A DNA stretch of 50,161 nucleotides from Campylobacter concisus (GTDB lineage: Bacteria; Campylobacterota; Campylobacteria; Campylobacterales; Campylobacteraceae). Shown one piece after another: positions 27,647 to 36,658 of this stretch. Position 1 is the first letter of the stretch, and the number at the start of each line of letters is the position of its first letter. The notes below the pieces were generated by a model. The model had not been told where the DNA came from, made no database searches, and was given only the letters and a program-made list of their open reading frames with translations. The position numbers were made by a program, and so were the translations under genes. Location: contig NZ_PIRO01000007.1 of NCBI RefSeq assembly GCF_003048905.1, positions 1-50,161 of the forward strand, read 5' to 3'.

Positions 27647-28507
27647 TTATAAATGATCCAAATTTAGCTCATTTTTATCGCACAAATGGACGTTTTTATA
27701 GACCTTTGCTATCTCGTCTCTAGCCCTCATCAGCGCAAAGCCAAGCAAATTTTGCCCACACCACTTCATAGGATTTTGCGCATTTTCATCGCTTGCGCCA
27801 AAGCCTATGCCCCAAATTTTATCAACTGGGCTTGCCTCAACTAAAACTCTACTCCCAGTTGATAGCAAAAAGTCTCGCAAAGGGGCATTTTGGCTAAATT
27901 TTAAATAGCTCGCATTTAGCACGACGTTAAATTTGACCTCGTCCCAGATCTTAGCGTCAAAGCCACGCACCTGCCTGCCAAGCGCCTTCATTTGCACTGG
28001 ATCTTTGGCGGATAAAATTTGCTCCAAAGCCTCTTTATCGCGAAAACACTCAGCCTTTTTAGCCATCATATATTGCTCAGCGCAAAGGTATCTAGTTTCA
28101 TCTTGCCAAAAGCTAGAGGCGTACCACTGACTAAGGCAGCTTGCACTTATGTCTGCACTCTTTTGATGACCCCAAAATAGAAGAAATTTATCCGATTTTC
28201 CAGCGTTGTAGCGCTTTTTTAGCCACGCTAGATCATATCTTGGCTCGCGATCCCAAAGGTCGATAACAAATTCATCGTTGATAAAAAGCGCACTTTCGTC
28301 GCTTCCAAGCCTCTCATCCCAGTACCCACGCCAGATCGCGGGCTCAGCAAAAAGGCGCCTGTACTCGCTACGCTCATCTTGGCTGAGTGCTTTTAGCCAG
28401 TTATTAAATTTAAACTTATAATCCTCGCCAGCGCTCATCCTCCAGCCGATGGAAAATGGATCCATACTTGGAAATTTGATCCAAGGTGGCGGAAGTAAAT
28501 TTCTCAT
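27647..28507 (-). CDS. NADAR-domain protein with an N-terminal extension
   Basis: A 286-residue protein. Residues about 108-270 form an NADAR (YbiA-like, DUF1768) domain: FLLFWGHQ, CLSQWYASSFW, YLCAEQYMMAKKA, VQMKALGRQVRGFDAKIWDE, FNVVLNASYLKFSQN, LLSTGSRVLVEASPVDKIWGIGF. NADAR proteins act on ADP-ribose and riboflavin-pathway compounds, and some reverse DNA ADP-ribosylation. The first 100 residues (DPFSIGWRMSAGEDYKFKF) are an extra domain that is common in larger NADAR proteins but of unknown role. It stands between folP and ligA. Confidence 0.85.
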   Translation of the reverse strand: MRNLLPPPWIKFPSMDPFSIGWRMSAGEDYKFKFNNWLKALSQDERSEYRRLFAEPAIWRGYWDERLGSDESALFINDEFVIDLWDREPRYDLAWLKKRYNAGKSDKFLLFWGHQKSADISASCLSQWYASSFWQDETRYLCAEQYMMAKKAECFRDKEALEQILSAKDPVQMKALGRQVRGFDAKIWDEVKFNVVLNASYLKFSQNAPLRDFLLSTGSRVLVEASPVDKIWGIGFGASDENAQNPMKWCGQNLLGFALMRARDEIAKVYKNVHLCDKNELNLDHL

Positions 28508-28538
28508 CCGGCCTCTTTTATCAAAATTTAGCCTCGTC

Positions 28539-29678
28539 CTACCAAAGCGTGGCTTGACTCATTGCCTCGTGCATATCAAAAAGCTGCTTGTGCTCGGCCA
28601 CATCGTGCGTCCTAATGATCTGCGCGCCGTTTTCGAAGGCCTTTAAGTGTAGGTAAAGCGAGCCTGGTAAGCGCTCTTTGACCTCGCTTGGGTAGTAGTG
28701 ATTTATGACTGATTTGCGGCTAGCACCAACTAGTAGTGGGCAGTCAAATTTTAAAAAATGCTCCAAATGTTTAATAAGCAATAAATTTTGTTCAGCCGTC
28801 TTGCCAAAGCCGATGCCAACGTCAAGCACTAGCTTTTTGGCGCCAAGCTCCTTTACTAGGGCTATCTTTTGCTCAAAAAAGTCTGCTATCTCGCCGATTA
28901 GGTCATTATATTTTGGTGCTACCTGCATAGTTGCAGGATCACCTTGCATGTGCATCATGCAAAACTCAGCGTCGTATCGCGCCGCAAGCGTGGCAAGTGA
29001 GACATTTGCCGTGATGTCATTTATCATTTTAAAGCCGTGATTTAGAGCAAATTCAAGACAATATGGATCAAAGCTATCAAGACTAAATTTTGCCTTTTCA
29101 TGTAAATTTAGCTTGTAAATTTCCTCCACGATATCTTTTATGCGCCTAAATTCCTCTTCACGGCCGCAGTACTGGCTCCCTGGCCTTGAGCTAACGCCAC
29201 CAAGATCGATATAGCTAGCTCCTGAATCTATCATCTGCTCAATCTTAGCAATACCATTTTGAGTATTTATGCGACTTTGCTCATTAAAGCTATCTGTGTT
29301 TATATTTGCAACACCCATTATAAGAGGCTTTGTTGGCTTTATAAATTTTGTCTCTAAAAAGACTGCTAAATTTTTAAGTCCAAAGTCTTGCAACTTCTCT
29401 TTTTTAGCTAGCTGCCTAAGCTGTGCATTTGTAGCCATTAGCAATGCTTTATTTAGACTCTCACGGCCCAAAATCGTATCTTTATGCGTCACAAGCTCAG
29501 CCCCAACACTTAATGCATCTTGCTTTAATATATTTGCCGCTGGGGTTTTTATCTCATCTATGTAAATAAAATTTATCTCGCTCTTTTCACGCATAAGCTT
29601 CGCACCAGCAGGACTTGGCGAGATGGCTTTACAAATTTCATCAAAGTCACTTTTATTATTTATCTTATAAAATTTCAA
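28539..29678 (-). CDS. folP: Dihydropteroate synthase with N-terminal extension
   Basis: FolP joins p-aminobenzoate to the pterin pyrophosphate in folate synthesis and is the sulfonamide target. In the 379-residue protein the catalytic barrel starts near residue 118: IMGVANINTDSFNEQSR, then YIDLGGVSSRPGS and LLVGASRKS. About 115 residues at the N-terminus are extra compared with the common 280-residue FolP; this is usual in Campylobacter. The start is TTG, overlapping the holB stop by 4 bases. Confidence 0.93.
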   Translation of the reverse strand: MKFYKINNKSDFDEICKAISPSPAGAKLMREKSEINFIYIDEIKTPAANILKQDALSVGAELVTHKDTILGRESLNKALLMATNAQLRQLAKKEKLQDFGLKNLAVFLETKFIKPTKPLIMGVANINTDSFNEQSRINTQNGIAKIEQMIDSGASYIDLGGVSSRPGSQYCGREEEFRRIKDIVEEIYKLNLHEKAKFSLDSFDPYCLEFALNHGFKMINDITANVSLATLAARYDAEFCMMHMQGDPATMQVAPKYNDLIGEIADFFEQKIALVKELGAKKLVLDVGIGFGKTAEQNLLLIKHLEHFLKFDCPLLVGASRKSVINHYYPSEVKERLPGSLYLHLKAFENGAQIIRTHDVAEHKQLFDMHEAMSQATLW

Positions 29679-30295
29679 CGTCGTCCTTTTTGAAATATAG
29701 TAAGCAGTAGCGGCGTTAGCACGGCATGAGACTTGGCATTTAGATCCGCAAGCTTGATAAGCGAGAAAAAATAATCCATCTCATCGCCGCTAAATTTATA
29801 CCCACTATCAACCGCCTTTGTCACGATAATACCAACAAGCTCTTTTAGCTCGTTTTTGCCAAATTTCTGTGCTTGTTCGTCTACGATCTTTTGATCGATA
29901 AAGCTTGTTAGCTCTTTTAGGCTAAGTGATTTTAAATTTAGATCAAGGGTTATTTTTGGCTTTTTTGTGAGATTATTTTCTATGAGCATTCTTGATCTAA
30001 TCGTTGGCAAAAGTAAATTTTTACTCTGCGTTGCTATTATAAATTTGATATTTCTTGGAGGCTCTTCAATGATCTTTAAAAGTGCATTTTGAGCCTCTGT
30101 CCTAAAAGAATTAGCATTTATTACTAAAATTTTTTCATCTTTTTCAGCAATGTAAGCTTCTGCAATGACCTCTTTTGCGTTTTCTAGCAAAAAATCATCG
30201 CTTATAAAAAATCTTAAATTATTTATGCCAAACTCGCTTTCAAGCTTGGCTTTTAAACTTTCAAAATCGCTTGTAATGACGATTTTATTAAGCAT
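29675..30295 (-). CDS. holB: DNA polymerase III delta' -like subunit
   Basis: The 206-residue protein has the delta' AAA-like segment INANSFRTEAQNALLKIIEEPPRNIKFIIATQSKNLLLPTIRSR, which is the sensor-1/SRC-like region of clamp-loader subunits. It is short (family about 300) and has no Walker A motif, as fits a non-ATPase delta'. It would open the sliding-clamp loader together with HolA, encoded at 47191. It starts at once after the hobA stop. Confidence 0.82.
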   Translation of the reverse strand: MLNKIVITSDFESLKAKLESEFGINNLRFFISDDFLLENAKEVIAEAYIAEKDEKILVINANSFRTEAQNALLKIIEEPPRNIKFIIATQSKNLLLPTIRSRMLIENNLTKKPKITLDLNLKSLSLKELTSFIDQKIVDEQAQKFGKNELKELVGIIVTKAVDSGYKFSGDEMDYFFSLIKLADLNAKSHAVLTPLLLTIFQKGRR

Positions 30296-30838
30296 TTAGA
30301 GTATCACCTTTGCAAAGAGCGCCGCATCGATGCTTTTATCAAAAATTTTGCAAAGGCTTATTAGTTTAACGTCTAAATTTTCATCGATCGAGCTAAGAGT
30401 AAAGCTATTTTGTGCCTGCTCGTCAAATAGCCACATATAACTATCCTCATCACTTTTGGCTAAATTCGCATATCTATCAAGGCTCTTTCCGATATAAAAA
30501 AACAAGTAACCATTTGGAAAAGCAAGACTTAGCATATCTTTTAGAAGCTGCTTTTGTTCATTTGTCTCTATCTCATCAAGCGATGGATAAAGCGATCTTA
30601 GGCTAAAAAATGGCAAAAATGGCCTTATGCTTTTTGAATGATTCATCTTTTTTAAAAGATAAATTTCAAACCATCTTCGCTCTTCATCACTTATAGTTAT
30701 AAAAGCCCTTCCTTCAAGTAAAAATTTAAGCCTAGATGCGAGCAAAGGCGTCCATTCGACACGCCTTTCCTCCATCCAGCTCATCAAAGGGCCTTCGTCC
30801 CTAATAGCCTTTAACGTCCACTGAATAAAATCTTGCAT
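30296..30838 (-). CDS. hobA: DnaA-interacting initiation protein HobA
   Basis: The 180-residue protein has the size and start (MQDFIQWTLKAIRDEGPLMSWMEERRVEW) of HobA, the SIS-fold protein which binds DnaA and promotes its oligomerisation at oriC in Helicobacter and Campylobacter. Later blocks include RPFLPFFSLRSLYPSLDEIET and GYLFFYIGKSLDRYA. It shares the A of TAATG with lysC and abuts holB, so initiation and clamp-loader genes are linked. Confidence 0.88.
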   Translation of the reverse strand: MQDFIQWTLKAIRDEGPLMSWMEERRVEWTPLLASRLKFLLEGRAFITISDEERRWFEIYLLKKMNHSKSIRPFLPFFSLRSLYPSLDEIETNEQKQLLKDMLSLAFPNGYLFFYIGKSLDRYANLAKSDEDSYMWLFDEQAQNSFTLSSIDENLDVKLISLCKIFDKSIDAALFAKVIL

Positions 30839-32040
30839 TATTTATCTAGCTTATAAGCATCGTGAAGTACGCGAACTGCTAGCTCACCATATTTTTGATC
30901 AACGATCATTGAAATTTTTATCTCGCTTGTTGAGATCATTTGGATATTTATGCCCTCTTTTGCAAGCGTTTCAAATGCCAAACATGCTACGCCGCTATGG
31001 CTCTTCATGCCGACGCCAATAACTGAAACTTTCACAATCGCATCATCAAATTCTATATGTTTTGCAGCTGAGAGCTTTTGCATAGTCTCTTTTGCTAGTT
31101 CAAGCTCATTTTGTGGCACTGTAAAGCCTAAATTTGTAGTGCCGTCATGTCCTACGTTTTGGATTATCATATCTACGTTTATGTTTTCATGAGCTAAAGC
31201 TGTAAAAATTTCTGCTGCGATGCCAGGCTTATCAACTACGCCTCTTAATGTTACTCTTGCTTGATTTTTATCTAGTGCTATTCCGCTTACTAAAACTGCT
31301 TCCATATTGTCATCTTCCTTTGCTATTAATGTACCTTCGTTGTGATTAAAGCTACTTCTTGTAATGAGTTTTACATTTAGTTTTTTTGCTAGCTCGACTG
31401 AGCGATTTTGTAGTACCTTTGCTCCAGCAGAAGCTAGCTCAAGCATCTCATCATAGCTTATTTTCTCAAGTTTTTTTGCCTTTTTTTCTATCCTTGGATC
31501 AGTCGTATAAACGCCATCAACATCGGTAAAAATTTCGCATAGATCAGCATCAAGCGCCCCTGCTAATGCAACTGCGCTAAGATCACTGCCGCCTCTACCA
31601 AGGGTTGTGATATTACCTTTTTCATCTATACCTTGAAAGCCAGCCACAACTACGATTTTGCCAGCTTTTAGCTCGGCTTTTAGCCTAGCAGTCTCTATCC
31701 TTTCGATCCTTGCTTTTGTATGAATATCATCAGTAATTATGCCTGCCATCGCACCTGTCATACCCACACATGTATAGCCTTTTGCATTAAGTGCGATCGT
31801 TAAAAGTGCGGTCGTTACTTGCTCTCCAGAGCTTAAAAGCATATCAGTGGCGACGCCATCTGGATGTTTTGAAAAATACTCACTATATTCAACCAATTGA
31901 TTTGTAACTCCGCTCATCGCAGAAACTACCACAACTACGTCTGCACCGCTATTTTTTGTCTCAATGACTCTATTTGCCACAGCTTCGATGCGTTCAAGTG
32001 TTCCTACGCTAGTTCCGCCAAATTTTTGAACGATCAACAT
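30838..32040 (-). CDS. lysC: Aspartate kinase
   Basis: LysC phosphorylates aspartate, the first step to lysine, threonine, methionine and diaminopimelate. The 400-residue protein has MLIVQKFGGTSVG, GFQGIDEKGNITTLGRGGSD, FTDVDGVYTTDPRI and two C-terminal ACT domains (VTLRGVVDKPGIAAEIF and VSVIGVGMKSHSGVA) for feedback control. The ATG at 32040 overlaps the rppH stop by one base. ThrC, also here, uses a later product of this pathway. Confidence 0.96.
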   Translation of the reverse strand: MLIVQKFGGTSVGTLERIEAVANRVIETKNSGADVVVVVSAMSGVTNQLVEYSEYFSKHPDGVATDMLLSSGEQVTTALLTIALNAKGYTCVGMTGAMAGIITDDIHTKARIERIETARLKAELKAGKIVVVAGFQGIDEKGNITTLGRGGSDLSAVALAGALDADLCEIFTDVDGVYTTDPRIEKKAKKLEKISYDEMLELASAGAKVLQNRSVELAKKLNVKLITRSSFNHNEGTLIAKEDDNMEAVLVSGIALDKNQARVTLRGVVDKPGIAAEIFTALAHENINVDMIIQNVGHDGTTNLGFTVPQNELELAKETMQKLSAAKHIEFDDAIVKVSVIGVGMKSHSGVACLAFETLAKEGINIQMISTSEIKISMIVDQKYGELAVRVLHDAYKLDK

Positions 32041-32504
32041 CAAAAATATCCTTTCTCTTTAAAATAACTCAAAACCTTTTCATAAATAGGCTTTTTAAAG
32101 TGATTTATACCCTCTAAACTTCTACCAAAATCTACAAATTTATACTCGCTAAACTCTGGATGCTCTGTCTTTAAATTTATGCTGGCACCATTTTTAAGTC
32201 TAACCAAAAAATATTTTTGTGTCTGTCCATCAAATGGATAAAATTTCTTTGCCGCATTTGCTGGAAAGTCGTAGCTTAGCCACTCTGGATACTCTTCTAA
32301 GATATCGATTCTATCAGTTCCGATCTCTTCTTTAAGCTCCCTTTTTAAGGCCTGCTTTGGACTCTCACCTTCGTCTATTCCACCTTGAGGAAACTGCCAG
32401 ATATCGTCCATATCCACTCTTTTTGCGACTAAAATTTCACATTTAAATGGATACAAGCTAGACAAAACAACAGCTGCCACGTTTGGTCTATATTTTTTTT
32501 GCAT
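32040..32504 (-). CDS. rppH: RNA pyrophosphohydrolase (Nudix)
   Basis: RppH removes pyrophosphate from mRNA 5' ends or hydrolyses dinucleoside polyphosphates. The 154-residue protein has the full Nudix box from G42 (GGIDEGESPKQALKRELKEE, then IG) and the family motif MDDIWQFPQGG and RVDMDDIW. It is upstream of lysC with a one-base overlap and 64 bases after the PepSY gene. Leaderless mRNAs, suspected in this window, would be affected by 5'-end state. Confidence 0.93.
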   Translation of the reverse strand: MQKKYRPNVAAVVLSSLYPFKCEILVAKRVDMDDIWQFPQGGIDEGESPKQALKRELKEEIGTDRIDILEEYPEWLSYDFPANAAKKFYPFDGQTQKYFLVRLKNGASINLKTEHPEFSEYKFVDFGRSLEGINHFKKPIYEKVLSYFKEKGYF

Positions 32505-32568
32505 GATTTTTCCAAAAATTTTATTTGGGATAATAACTAAAAAGAGTTAAGAGATAGATAAATAAAAA

Positions 32569-33666
32569 CTACTTTTTACGCCGTTTGTAATAAATCACAC
32601 AACCGCTAAAAAGTAGCATGCCAACTCCGCAAGAAGCTATAAAAAAGATAAATTTTCCAGCCTCTCCAAATATATATCCAGCGTGCAGATCAAGCATAAA
32701 TTTATAAATTTCAAAAGATTTTGGCATGGTGTTTTTTAAAATTTCTCCACTTGCCGTATCGACTGCAAGCCTAACGCCATCGCTCTCACTAGCACCTTTT
32801 GGCAAGTAAAAGATCATAAATTTTACGCCGTCCTTGTTGAGTATAAAATTTAAAGCGTCAAACTCATTTCCAAATTTTAAAGTAAAAATTTCATAAGCTT
32901 TTTGAAGATTTTCTACCTTTTGCTCATCATTTAGGCTAAAGCCATTTTTGCTAGTAAAATTTGGCTTTTTAAAGACCTTCTCTTCGCTACAAATTTGATT
33001 TATAACCTTAGCAAAGCTCTCATAAGAAAAGTATAGACCGCTAACACAGATAATAAGCAAAATGGATCCCAAATAAAGCCCTAAAAATCCATGCAACGAA
33101 TATAAAAAAGCAAATTTCTTTGCCTTTAGATTTAGCTTAAAAGCGCTAATAAATTTGCTTCTAAATCTCCAAAAATGTATTAGCACTCCGGTTATTAAAA
33201 TCACAAGTAGTGCAAGCGTTGAAATCGCCACTATTTCACTTACGAATTTAGATAAATTTTCATTTTTAAATAGAGCTAGTCCTAGATTTTTATGTAAATT
33301 TAAGGCTAGCCCTATAAATTTTTCCACACTATTTTCAGAGACTATCTCGCCCGTATAGGGATCTACGAAGAATGACTTAAACTCGCCATTCTCACTTGTG
33401 CCACTTACTACATAAGCTCTATTTGCCTCGCCTTTTATCTTTATATAGCTAAGGTTAAAATTTGGCCAAGTCTTACTAAAGACCTTTAAAATTTCATCTA
33501 TTTTTAAAGCACTTTTATTAGTTGCCGCGCCTATCTCATCTTTGCTAAAAGCTTCAATTATCTCATCGTGATACGAAATAATCGCTCCACTAATTGAGAT
33601 TATCAAAAGTGGCAAAGCAAAGATAAGAGCTAAAATTAAGTGAAATTTCCGCCAAATTTTAAACAT
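32569..33666 (-). CDS. PepSY-associated membrane protein (siderophore-type reductase family)
   Basis: The 365-residue protein has four likely membrane segments: about 10-32, 135-160, 180-205 and 330-355. The first is preceded by FKIWRKFHLILALIFALPLLI, then a PepSY-like periplasmic domain (SALKIDEILKVFSKTWPNFNLSYIKI). PiuB/FhuF-like proteins of this family go with TonB-dependent iron receptors and may reduce or release iron. It starts one base after the receptor stop codon. Confidence 0.85.
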   Translation of the reverse strand: MFKIWRKFHLILALIFALPLLIISISGAIISYHDEIIEAFSKDEIGAATNKSALKIDEILKVFSKTWPNFNLSYIKIKGEANRAYVVSGTSENGEFKSFFVDPYTGEIVSENSVEKFIGLALNLHKNLGLALFKNENLSKFVSEIVAISTLALLVILITGVLIHFWRFRSKFISAFKLNLKAKKFAFLYSLHGFLGLYLGSILLIICVSGLYFSYESFAKVINQICSEEKVFKKPNFTSKNGFSLNDEQKVENLQKAYEIFTLKFGNEFDALNFILNKDGVKFMIFYLPKGASESDGVRLAVDTASGEILKNTMPKSFEIYKFMLDLHAGYIFGEAGKFIFFIASCGVGMLLFSGCVIYYKRRKK

Positions 33667-33667
33667 T

Positions 33668-35614
33668 TTAAAACTTTAAATTAAAGCCAAGTTCGATCTT
33701 TTGCCCATCGGCTATTAAGATATCATATCTGTTTGATCTTGTCGTAAAAAACTCGTTAAAGAGATTATAAACGCTTAGGTTTAGGCTGAAATTTTTAGTT
33801 ACATTGTAGTTTATGCCAAGATCTGCGATAACGTAAGCTCTCATATCATTAGCATAGTTAAAAGAGTTTTTAGTTCTACCATAGTAATTTATCTGTGACC
33901 AGAAATTTAGCCATCTATTTAGCTCGTAGTTCGCTCCAAATTTAAATGTATGAAGCGGATAGTTGTTTAAGGTTTTACCAGCTTCTGGTCCATCTTTTTG
34001 TTTTGATTTTGTATAAACATAGCTTTGATTTAGTCTAAGAGCATTTGTCACCTGCCACTCATTTGTTAGCTCAACTCCGTAAATTTCAGCCTTGCCGATA
34101 TTTATACTCTCCCAAATACCATTTGGATAAATTTTACCTTTGTGTCTGCAAACGCTGCCTCTTGAGCAGATAGGGTTATAGCTTAACATATCTTTAAAAC
34201 TTGTGTAAAAGCCAGTTAAAGACGTTTCAAAACCTTCATTATTATTATAAACGCCACCAAATTCATAACTTACGCTTGTCTCTGGCTTAAGGCTGCTTCT
34301 ACCAAGCTGTGCTCCAAGTCCTCCAGCAAATGGCAACGCAAGATCTTGTGTGCGTTGCTTGATATCGGGTGTTGCATAACCTGTGCTAACTCCACCCTTT
34401 AAGGCGAAAAAGTCGTTTAAGCTATAGATGCCATAAATTCTTGGTGAAACGTGCGATCCATAGTTTTCATCGTAGTTATAACGAATACCAGTACTTAAGA
34501 TAAAGTCTTTTGTAAGATGATAATCATCTTCGCCGTAAAGCGAAACATCATACCTTTTTACATTTGCCGCATCTGCTGTGGTAGCCTTTTCGTCAAGCTT
34601 TTCTTTTTTAGCGTTTAGTCCTAATGTAAAGGCATTATTATCGGTAAAATATGAGCCTTTTGTATCAAAATTTAGAGTCTTTAACGTCAAATTTTGTTGA
34701 GCTGTCTCTTTTAGCTTGCCATAAGATAAATAGCTTTGAAGCAAGATATTATCAAGCCTTGCTTCGTGGCTTAAATTTATCATATCTCCCTCTATTCTCT
34801 CGCTAGCAACCGAGTTAGTACCAGTTGATAGTGTTTTGCCTTTAGTTCTTTTATATTTCACATCGCTTCTTGCAAGCTCAAGTATAAGATCATTATTTTC
34901 ATTTGGCTTAAAAAATAGTTTTGCACCAAAATTTCTATCCTTTTGCTCTCTGATTCCATAAGAAATTTTATCTTCTGATTTATTTAAATTTTTACCATAA
35001 ACAGAAACACTTAAAACATCATCAATTAGTCCAGAGTGCAAATAAAGGCTATTGTAAAGCTCGCCACTTATATTTTTATTTCTTGCAAATTTATAGCTTG
35101 AGCCAAGATTTGCACCAAATTCATTACTAAACTCATCTGTAATGATATTTATAACTCCGCCTAGTGCATCGCTTCCATAAAGCGAGCTCATAGGTCCACG
35201 TATCACTTCAATACGGCTTATCGCACTTGCTGGTGGGACGAAACTATATGAGCCTCCAACACTTCTAAGTCCTTTATAGGCGTTATCGCCTGGTACTGGC
35301 ATGCCATTTACTAGAATTTTAGTAAATCTTGGAGAGAATCCACGTATAGAAATTCCTCGTCTATTTGCCGCTGCGGGACTTGTCCCAAAAAGACTTGGGA
35401 TATCTTTAGTCATGCTCTCGATATCTTTGTGATTTTTCTTTTCTAATGCCTCTTTAGTTATAACGCTAAGCGTTGCTGGTGCGTCTTTGATATTTTGTTC
35501 AAATCCTGTCGCACTCACTACTTTAACTTCTGGTAGAGCTTTATCTTCATTTGCAAAAAGCGGTAAATTTATAAAAATTGCCGCGCAAATAGAAAATTTT
35601 AATGCACTTTTCAC
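33668..35614 (-). CDS. TonB-dependent outer membrane receptor, probably for a ferric siderophore
   Basis: The 648-residue precursor has a signal peptide (1-21), a TonB-box-like EVKVVSATG, a plug domain (LSVITKEALEKKNHKDIESMTKDIPSLFG, RGFSPRFTKILVNGMPVPGD, IEVIRGPMSSLYGSDALGGVINI) and a 22-strand-type barrel to the end GFNLKF. Plug motifs look like enterobactin/colicin receptor types (FepA/CirA). The start is GTG with AAGGAG five bases before. A Fur-box-like site overlaps the promoter. No tonB or exbBD gene is in the window. Confidence 0.92.
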   Translation of the reverse strand: MKSALKFSICAAIFINLPLFANEDKALPEVKVVSATGFEQNIKDAPATLSVITKEALEKKNHKDIESMTKDIPSLFGTSPAAANRRGISIRGFSPRFTKILVNGMPVPGDNAYKGLRSVGGSYSFVPPASAISRIEVIRGPMSSLYGSDALGGVINIITDEFSNEFGANLGSSYKFARNKNISGELYNSLYLHSGLIDDVLSVSVYGKNLNKSEDKISYGIREQKDRNFGAKLFFKPNENNDLILELARSDVKYKRTKGKTLSTGTNSVASERIEGDMINLSHEARLDNILLQSYLSYGKLKETAQQNLTLKTLNFDTKGSYFTDNNAFTLGLNAKKEKLDEKATTADAANVKRYDVSLYGEDDYHLTKDFILSTGIRYNYDENYGSHVSPRIYGIYSLNDFFALKGGVSTGYATPDIKQRTQDLALPFAGGLGAQLGRSSLKPETSVSYEFGGVYNNNEGFETSLTGFYTSFKDMLSYNPICSRGSVCRHKGKIYPNGIWESINIGKAEIYGVELTNEWQVTNALRLNQSYVYTKSKQKDGPEAGKTLNNYPLHTFKFGANYELNRWLNFWSQINYYGRTKNSFNYANDMRAYVIADLGINYNVTKNFSLNLSVYNLFNEFFTTRSNRYDILIADGQKIELGFNLKF

Positions 35615-35642
35615 AAAAACTCCTTATAAAAATTTAATGCAC

Positions 35643-35648
35643 ATTTTA
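35643..35648 (-). promoter_or_regulatory. Candidate -10 box of the TonB-dependent receptor
   Basis: The minus strand reads TAGTAAAATG; TAAAAT lies about 29 bases before the GTG start and 10 bases after the Fur-box-like site. Confidence 0.35.
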
Positions 35649-35657
35649 CTAAAATTA

Positions 35658-35676
35658 AATAATCGTTATCAATATC
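35658..35676. promoter_or_regulatory. Fur-box-like site between receptor and AraC gene
   Basis: AATAATCGTTATCAATATC agrees with the 19-base Fur consensus at 14 of 19 positions by eye. It overlaps the -35 area of the receptor promoter, a place where Fur-iron would block transcription. Confidence 0.6.
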
Positions 35677-35681
35677 ATACG

Positions 35682-35721
35682 TAACGCTAAAGGGATTAAA
35701 TTTAACGCTTGAGGGATAAAA
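35682..35721 (+). repeat. 21-bp-spaced direct repeat before the AraC-type gene
   Basis: TAACGCTAAAGGGATTAAA at 35682-35700 and TAACGCTTGAGGGATAAAA at 35703-35721 match at 16 of 19 positions. The spacing is 21 bases, two helical turns, as in AraC-family operators. The second copy covers the GGAT ribosome site of the regulator gene. Confidence 0.6.
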
Positions 35722-36605
35722 TGATAAATTTAGACAAAAAATATGGAACGAGAAAGATATCTCAAAAGGAAAAACAAGTAAGCGTGGAGTTTTTCAAGCA
35801 AAGCAGTGGTATCAGCTATCTAAAAAGTGAAATTTTATGTAATGGCAGGATAAAAAGAGATCGTCATAAGTCTAAAAAATACCTATTTTTAATGTTTAAT
35901 GAGGATAAAAACGATCTTTGCTTTAAGCTTGATAAAAAAGAGTATATCTTAAACAAAGATGAATTTTGCATTGGGCTTGTTAATGACGATTTTAAAGGTG
36001 TCTTTGAGTATCAAAATAAATTTTATAAGACAAAAACACTACTTTTTGACGAAAGCTACGCAAATAAGCTTGAGATATTTGCTGGACTTAGATTTGATGA
36101 TAAATTTGAGCTTTTGAAATACAAAAAAGATTTAGCTCAAATTTGCGTTTTAAATGAACTTGAGACGACAAATTTATATGAAGGCACGATCAGGGAAATT
36201 TTTACCGAGTCAAAAATTTTAGAGCTTATTTATAAAAGTAAAATACAAAAAGAGAGCGAAATTTCACTTAGTAGAGATGAAGAAAAGACTCTTTTAAAAG
36301 CTAAAATGATCTTGCTAAGTCGTATGCAAAATCCTCCAAGTATCAAGGAGCTAGCTCATCTTTGTGGCACAAATGACTTTTGGCTAAAGAAAAATTTTAA
36401 GCTATTTTTCAAAGATACGATCTATCAGCTCTTAGCAAAAGAGCGCCTAAAGCTAGCTTTTACTCTTTTAGAGCAAAACGATATCAGCATAAAAGAAGCT
36501 GCAAATATCGTAGGTTATGCAAATACTGCACATTTTGCAAAAATTTTTAAGATAAATTTTGGCTTTTTGCCAAGCAAACTCTTAAAGACAAAAAGCTACT
36601 TTTAA
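35721..36605 (+). CDS. AraC-family transcription regulator (iron-uptake type)
   Basis: The 294-residue protein has a C-terminal AraC domain with two helix-turn-helices: PSIKELAHLCGTNDFWLKKNFKLFFKDTIYQLLAKERL and ISIKEAANIVGYANTAHFAKIFKINFGFLPSKLL. The N-terminal 190 residues are a ligand-binding part with no recognised family. It is divergent from the siderophore receptor, like PchR-type regulators. The ATG at 35721 follows GAGGGAT; a TTG at 35709 is in frame but less likely. Confidence 0.88.
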   Translation: MINLDKKYGTRKISQKEKQVSVEFFKQSSGISYLKSEILCNGRIKRDRHKSKKYLFLMFNEDKNDLCFKLDKKEYILNKDEFCIGLVNDDFKGVFEYQNKFYKTKTLLFDESYANKLEIFAGLRFDDKFELLKYKKDLAQICVLNELETTNLYEGTIREIFTESKILELIYKSKIQKESEISLSRDEEKTLLKAKMILLSRMQNPPSIKELAHLCGTNDFWLKKNFKLFFKDTIYQLLAKERLKLAFTLLEQNDISIKEAANIVGYANTAHFAKIFKINFGFLPSKLLKTKSYF

Positions 36606-36658
36606 ACTGCTATAAATGCCAAATTTCTTATAATCGCCAAAATTTTAAAGAGAGAAAT

